Assembly: GCA_020847355.1 (NCBI GenBank)
Contig: JADLCG010000111.1
Location: 1-17,576, forward strand
Direction of reading: 5' to 3'
DNA from: Anaerolineales bacterium
GTDB taxonomy: Bacteria > Chloroflexota > Anaerolineae > Anaerolineales > Villigracilaceae
DNA: 17,576 nucleotides
The position numbers and the translations under genes are program-made. Below are positions 13,478 to 17,576 of the stretch, piece after piece. Numbering within the stretch: the first letter of the stretch is position 1; each line of letters opens with the position of its first letter. Under the pieces are notes generated by a model that did not search any database, was not told the DNA's origin, and was given only the letters and a program-made list of their open reading frames with translations.

Positions 13478-15247
13478 CTAAGCGCCTTTTTCTAGAATAT
13501 AACAGACGGCTTGATCGCCGGGTTGAATATCGTTGAAACTCTTGAAGCCAACGCCGCATTCAAAGCCGGTACGAATTTCTTTTACGTCGTCCTTTTCATG
13601 GCGCAGGGAGGAGAGATCGCCTTCATAGACAATATCCGTTCCGCGATATAAGCGGACTTTCGCGCCGCGCCGTAATTCGCCTTCGGTCACTTTACAACCG
13701 GCGACGCGCCCAAATTTAGAGGCGGCAAAGACTTGTAAAACGGTGGCGCGCCCTAGAATCTTCTCGGTGGTTTCAGGTTCAAGCATACCTTTTAAGGCTT
13801 TTTCAATATCTTCGGTCATGCGATAGATGATTTCATAAAGGCGGATATCTACGCCTTCTTTTTCCGCCATGCGCCGCGCATCCACATCCGCTTGGACGTT
13901 GAAGCCGATGATGATCGCTTTGGAAGCGGAGGCGAGCATCACGTCGTTATTGCCGATGTTGCCAGTTTCAGCGTGCAGGATTTTCAACCCGATTTCGCCT
14001 TCGCCGAGTTTGTTCAATTCGGTGACGATTGGGTCCACTGAACCTTGTACGTCGGCTTTGACGATTAGATTTAATTCTTTCGCATCCCCGGCTTGGACGT
14101 TGGCGAATAGATCTTCGAGCGAAACCTTTTTCTTGGATTGCGCCTGAGTTTTCGCGGCTTCTAATCTCTCGGCTACAATGGCGCGCGCTTCTTTATCTGA
14201 AGTGACGACTTGAAATAAATCCCCAGCAGAAGGCACATCGCTCAAGCCCATCACCGCCACCGGCGTGGAAGGCCCGGCTTTCTTGACCGGCTTGCCGCGA
14301 TAATCGCTAATTGCGCGCAACTTCCCGTGCGCCACGCCAGCGACGACAATATCGCCAGCTTCCAGCGTTCCGTTTTGGACGAGTAATGTCGCCAGCACGC
14401 CTTTGGATTTATCCAACTCCGCTTCAATGACCGTGCCGATGACTTTTCCATTTGGGTTAGCTTTAATTTCACTGCTATCGGCAACCAGCAAAATGCCTTC
14501 AAGCAAATCGTCTATGCCGGTTTTTTGTTTCGCTGAAACTGGCACAACCATAGTGCTTCCGCCCCAATCGTCCGGGACGAGTTCCAACTCGGCAAGCTGT
14601 TGTTTGACTCGGTCTGGGTTGGCGTTTGGGCGGTCAATTTTGTTGAGCGCTACCATCATTGGCACGCGCGCCGCTTTGGCATGAGCAATCGCTTCGCGGG
14701 TTTGCGGCATCACGCCATCGTCTGCGGCGACTACTAAAACCACAATGTCCGCGCCTTGCGCCCCGCGCGCGCGCATTTGCGTAAAAGCCGCGTGACCGGG
14801 CGTATCCAAAAAGGTAATTAAGCGACCTTTCTTCTCCACCTGATAAGCGCCAATGTGTTGCGTGATCCCGCCGGCTTCGCCAGCGGCTACTTCGGTGGAA
14901 CGGATCGCGTCTAACAAACTGGTTTTACCGTGATCAACGTGACCTAAAATTGTCACAACCGGCGGGCGGAGTTTTAGCTGAGCGCCATCTTCGCCGGCGA
15001 TCAATTGCCGCCAGAGCGGCACTTCGCCGACTTCTTTATGCTCTTCTTCTTGAACAACTTCTGGAATTGCCTCAAAACCATATTCGGCGACCACAATCGC
15101 CGCGGTTTCAAAATCCACCGCTTGATTAATGGTTGCCATTACGCCATTGGTCATTAACTTTTTAATTAGATCAATTGGGCTTTTCTCGATCTTCTGAGCC
15201 AGATCACGAATGATGATGCTGGCGGGTAACTCAATCTTTACGCTCAT
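13478..15247 (-). CDS. infB: translation initiation factor IF-2 (short form)
   Basis: This GTPase places initiator fMet-tRNA on the 30S subunit and promotes subunit joining. The 589-aa length is short for IF-2, because the long N-terminal extension of enterobacterial forms is missing. A compact IF2_N-like helical domain (1-60) is followed directly by the G domain: GHVDHGKT (102-109), DTPGHAAFT and NKID. Beta-barrel domains and the C-terminal fMet-tRNA-binding barrel ending in GDQAVCYILEKGA complete it. The ATG at 15245-15247 has AGGAGG at 5-nt spacing. A TTG 66 nt upstream (15313) would add a non-conserved stretch and was rejected. A hairpin lies upstream of the ribosome binding site. Confidence 0.97.
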   Translation of the reverse strand: MSVKIELPASIIIRDLAQKIEKSPIDLIKKLMTNGVMATINQAVDFETAAIVVAEYGFEAIPEVVQEEEHKEVGEVPLWRQLIAGEDGAQLKLRPPVVTILGHVDHGKTSLLDAIRSTEVAAGEAGGITQHIGAYQVEKKGRLITFLDTPGHAAFTQMRARGAQGADIVVLVVAADDGVMPQTREAIAHAKAARVPMMVALNKIDRPNANPDRVKQQLAELELVPDDWGGSTMVVPVSAKQKTGIDDLLEGILLVADSSEIKANPNGKVIGTVIEAELDKSKGVLATLLVQNGTLEAGDIVVAGVAHGKLRAISDYRGKPVKKAGPSTPVAVMGLSDVPSAGDLFQVVTSDKEARAIVAERLEAAKTQAQSKKKVSLEDLFANVQAGDAKELNLIVKADVQGSVDPIVTELNKLGEGEIGLKILHAETGNIGNNDVMLASASKAIIIGFNVQADVDARRMAEKEGVDIRLYEIIYRMTEDIEKALKGMLEPETTEKILGRATVLQVFAASKFGRVAGCKVTEGELRRGAKVRLYRGTDIVYEGDLSSLRHEKDDVKEIRTGFECGVGFKSFNDIQPGDQAVCYILEKGA

Positions 15248-15267
15248 CAGAGCCTCCTTGCTAGGTT

Positions 15268-15290
15268 GCAGGGGAGCGAACTCCGCCTGC
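15268..15290 (-). promoter_or_regulatory. hairpin in the infB leader
   Basis: On the minus strand GCAGG-C-GGAG, TTCG loop, CTCC-CCTGC forms a 9-bp stem with one bulged C. It lies about 10 nt upstream of the AGGAGG of infB in a 99-nt gap after ylxR. No U-run follows, so it is not a terminator. A role in infB translation or mRNA processing is speculative. Confidence 0.4.
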
Positions 15291-15346
15291 GGATTTGCAA
15301 TCCAACCAACCAAGGGCTTATGAGCGCAAGAAACTATTCGTTCATA

Positions 15347-15655
15347 TTAACTTAGGTTGGTCTCTGCCTCTGGCGGCAGAGTCTTCATAAAATTTTCCAG
15401 ATGGGCAACATCTTCTTTGGTCAACTCAACTTTCAGCGCATGTTGAAGCGCGCCCTTTAATCCGCGCTCCCAACACGCCAAACGGTCGTGCAGGTAAGCG
15501 CCTCTTCCGGCGATTTTTCCGGTTGGGTCAACTTGTACCCCGCCCGCAGTGCGGACGATACGCACGAGATTCCTTTTTGCAAGCGCTTCTCGACAACCCA
15601 CACAAGTCCGTTGGGGTACATGCTTTTTGATACGTTGAGTAAGTTTGGCTATCAT
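15347..15655 (-). CDS. rnpM: YlxR/RnpM-family RNA-binding protein
   Basis: This 102-aa protein belongs to the YlxR (DUF448) family, whose Bacillus member binds RNase P RNA and modulates its activity. The family signature is clear: VPQRTCVGCREALAKRNLVRIVR (residues about 13-35), then VDPTGKIAGRGAYLHDRLACWERG, where the conserved GRGAYL marks the fold. The length is typical. It sits between nusA and infB, its conserved position in Gram-positive and Chloroflexota operons. The ATG at 15653-15655 has only a weak purine-rich leader, and a small CTCTC/GAGAG hairpin lies just upstream, 29 nt after the nusA stop. Confidence 0.93.
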   Translation of the reverse strand: MIAKLTQRIKKHVPQRTCVGCREALAKRNLVRIVRTAGGVQVDPTGKIAGRGAYLHDRLACWERGLKGALQHALKVELTKEDVAHLENFMKTLPPEAETNLS

Positions 15656-15684
15656 CTCAATTCTCTCTCAAAGAGAGGACGAAC

Positions 15685-17553
15685 TTACCAATCTTCGCCT
15701 AAACCGTTGTCGCCGCGTTTATGTTTCTTACGCCCAACGACTTCGCCCAAGCCTTCGTCAAACTCCAGCGCCACGCCTTTTTTCTTGACTTTTTTATCTT
15801 TCTTTTTATCGCCAGATTCTTCAGAAGCCTCTTCGTTGTTTTGGAAGATTTCAGGCTTCATCTTGAACAACTCATCCAGCGATACGCCGTCTTTGGCGAA
15901 TTCGTCTTCAATCGCTTCTTCCTGTTGATGACGCTTCGCTTCTTTCTTAACTTCGGCTGGTTTCTTGTTCTCTGGCAGAATCTCCGCCGAGACAACGCTC
16001 GCTTCGGGCGCTTCAACCGCCGGAATTTCCTCAACTTGCACAGGCTCCGGCTCTGGGAATTGAATAGCGGCGAGCGTTTCTTCGATCACTTGAATTGCTT
16101 TCGCGCCGATGCCGGGCAAACCGAGAATTTTATTTTGATCGGTCTTTAATGCGAAGAGCACATCGCCGATATTTTCATAGCCGGCTTCGGTGAGGATGTT
16201 AAAGATGTGTTCTTTAAGACCGGCTTGTTCGAGCGGCATAGAAAATGCGGGAGCGGGAATATCTGAACGGGCGGCGGCGGAGCGTTCTTCTTCCGCGCGC
16301 ACGGCTTCTTCCTTGATTTGAATCGTGCGGCGTTCCACGCGATCCACAAATTGACCGAGCGCAGTATATTCTTCCGGCGTGATCGGGCGACCTTCCGCCT
16401 TTTTTGCCAAAATTTCTTGAATTTGAGGAATGGCTTCCACTGCCGCCGGGAGCAAAGCGGAGAGTTCGGCGTCGCCTTGTAATTTATTCAGGGTATCGGT
16501 TGCCGCTTCCGTCAGCGATTTGATGTCAATGCGCCAGCCGGTTAAGCGGGCGGCGAGGCGGGCGTTTTGTCCATCCCGCCCGATGGCTAAGCTTAATTGA
16601 TCTTCGCCAACGACTACGGTTGCAGTCTTCGCGCCTTCGTCGTCGCCGAGGTAAACGCCGCTCACGCGGGCGGGGCTAATGGCTTTGGAAATATAAACGA
16701 CCGGGTCTTGATCCCATTGGATAATGTCAATCTTTTCATCGTGCAGTTCTTTGACGATGGCTTGAATACGCACGCCTTTAATGCCGACGCACGCGCCCAC
16801 TGGATCAATGCCGGGTTGCGTAGCCGAAACGGCGACTTTGGCGCGCGCCCCCGGTTCGCGCGAGATGGCGCGAATTTCCACAATGCCGTGATAAATTTCC
16901 GGCACTTCATTTTCAAGCAAGCGGCGTAAAAAGTTGCGATGCGCGCGCGATAAAATGATTTGCGGTCCGCGCGTGCCGTCTTTGACTTCCATCACTACGG
17001 CGCGAATGCGATCGTGCAGTTTCAGGCGTTCGCCCGGAATTTTTTGATTCGTCGGCATAATGCCTTCGGCTTTCATATCCAAGCCGATGGTGGCGCCTTG
17101 CGCGTTGATCGCCTGCACCAAACCCGAGGTGATCTCGCCAACCTGACGCTCAAAATATTGCATCTGATTGGAGCGTTCCGCTTCACGGATGCGTTGTTGA
17201 ATGACCTGACGCGCGGTTTGCGCCGCTACGCGTCCAAAATCCGCCGGGGTGGTTTCAACCAACGCCATATCGCCAACCTGAACTTCTGGATGTTCTTTGC
17301 GGGCGTCTTCCAGCAAAACTTCAGTGCGTTGATCTACCACGCTATCTTCAACAACTTCTTTTTCGGCATAGACGGTTACATGACCGGTTTCCGGGTCAAG
17401 TTTAGCTTCCACTTGTTGCGCGGTAGAGGCGTTCACCGCCCGCCGATAAGCGGAAACCATCGCCGATTCAATCGCCGTCACGATCACATCTTTGGCGAGT
17501 TGTTTATCTTCTAGTATTTCATTGAATGCTAGGGCGAAATCATTCTTGGGCAT
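15685..17553 (-). CDS. nusA: transcription elongation/termination factor NusA, extended C-terminus
   Basis: This 622-aa NusA binds RNA polymerase and nascent RNA and modulates pausing, termination and antitermination. The N-terminal RNAP-binding domain (about 1-125) is followed by an S1 domain (about 130-200) and two KH domains, with GACVGIKGVRIQAIVKEL in the first and VGEDQLSLAIGRDGQNARLAARLTGW in the second. An extra segment contains a helix-hairpin-helix-like repeat (442-497, with ILGLPGIGAKAIQVIEETL). The last 125 residues are acidic, then Lys-rich (KKKDKKVKKKG), and look disordered. That makes it longer than the roughly 350-500 aa of most NusA proteins. The ATG at 17551-17553 has AGGAG at 9-nt spacing. 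It is the first gene of the operon in this window; rimP usually precedes it but lies outside. Confidence 0.97.
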   Translation of the reverse strand: MPKNDFALAFNEILEDKQLAKDVIVTAIESAMVSAYRRAVNASTAQQVEAKLDPETGHVTVYAEKEVVEDSVVDQRTEVLLEDARKEHPEVQVGDMALVETTPADFGRVAAQTARQVIQQRIREAERSNQMQYFERQVGEITSGLVQAINAQGATIGLDMKAEGIMPTNQKIPGERLKLHDRIRAVVMEVKDGTRGPQIILSRAHRNFLRRLLENEVPEIYHGIVEIRAISREPGARAKVAVSATQPGIDPVGACVGIKGVRIQAIVKELHDEKIDIIQWDQDPVVYISKAISPARVSGVYLGDDEGAKTATVVVGEDQLSLAIGRDGQNARLAARLTGWRIDIKSLTEAATDTLNKLQGDAELSALLPAAVEAIPQIQEILAKKAEGRPITPEEYTALGQFVDRVERRTIQIKEEAVRAEEERSAAARSDIPAPAFSMPLEQAGLKEHIFNILTEAGYENIGDVLFALKTDQNKILGLPGIGAKAIQVIEETLAAIQFPEPEPVQVEEIPAVEAPEASVVSAEILPENKKPAEVKKEAKRHQQEEAIEDEFAKDGVSLDELFKMKPEIFQNNEEASEESGDKKKDKKVKKKGVALEFDEGLGEVVGRKKHKRGDNGLGEDW

Positions 17554-17576
17554 GCTTTAGGGCTCCTAATTAATAC

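Noticed and set aside
15248..15313. TTG-started extension of infB
   Set aside because: A perfect AGGAGG precedes the ATG at 15247, and the added residues do not look like IF-2.
16960..17514. Long + strand open frame opposite nusA
   Set aside because: It is a shadow of nusA codon bias; no start signal and no recognisable protein.

Overview
The window looks like chromosomal DNA from a mesophilic bacterium of moderate GC content, most likely Chloroflexota (Anaerolineae). This is an inference from four things: the short IF-2, the NusA with a long charged tail, the gene order, and the style of the intergenic repeats. No rRNA or other taxonomic marker is present.

Layout. Bases 1-726 hold the 3' part of an ALDH7-type aldehyde dehydrogenase (+). 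A repeat-rich spacer with a perfect 38-bp palindrome follows. Next is a FitAB/VapBC-type toxin-antitoxin operon (-, 934-1610) with a clear promoter and a dyad operator candidate. An envelope block covers about 1.74-5.2 kb. It contains a small phosphoglycosyl transferase (-), a divergent OmpR-type response regulator and histidine kinase pair (+), and a membrane-anchored lytic transglycosylase (-) that overlaps the kinase tail to tail. A four-helix membrane protein of unknown function (-, 5247-6119) comes next. It has a near-consensus promoter carrying two copies of a 15-bp repressor-like site. A 366-bp gene-free stretch (6120-6485) contains that promoter, a MITE-like element and the leader of the next gene, an 851-aa HerA/FtsK-superfamily ATPase with a coiled-coil C-terminus (+). 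A bidirectional terminator separates the ATPase from a convergent, unrecognised 257-aa gene (-). A short repeat-containing spacer follows.

From 10.07 kb to the right edge lies a conserved information-processing operon on the minus strand, in transcription order nusA, rnpM/ylxR, infB, rbfA, nrnA-like DHH phosphoesterase, truB, ribF. These genes cover transcription elongation and antitermination (NusA), RNase P modulation (YlxR/RnpM), translation initiation (IF-2), 30S maturation (RbfA), short-RNA turnover (NrnA), tRNA Psi55 formation (TruB) and flavin cofactor synthesis (RibF). Several internal hairpins sit in the gene junctions and may tune expression of individual genes.

I see no clear novel multi-gene system. 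The most notable items are the paired operator upstream of the membrane protein, the MITE-like element, the orphan HerA-like ATPase, the duplicated ribF tail flanking a palindrome, and the unknown protein with an H-x3-H-x2-E motif. No tRNA, rRNA or CRISPR array was seen.
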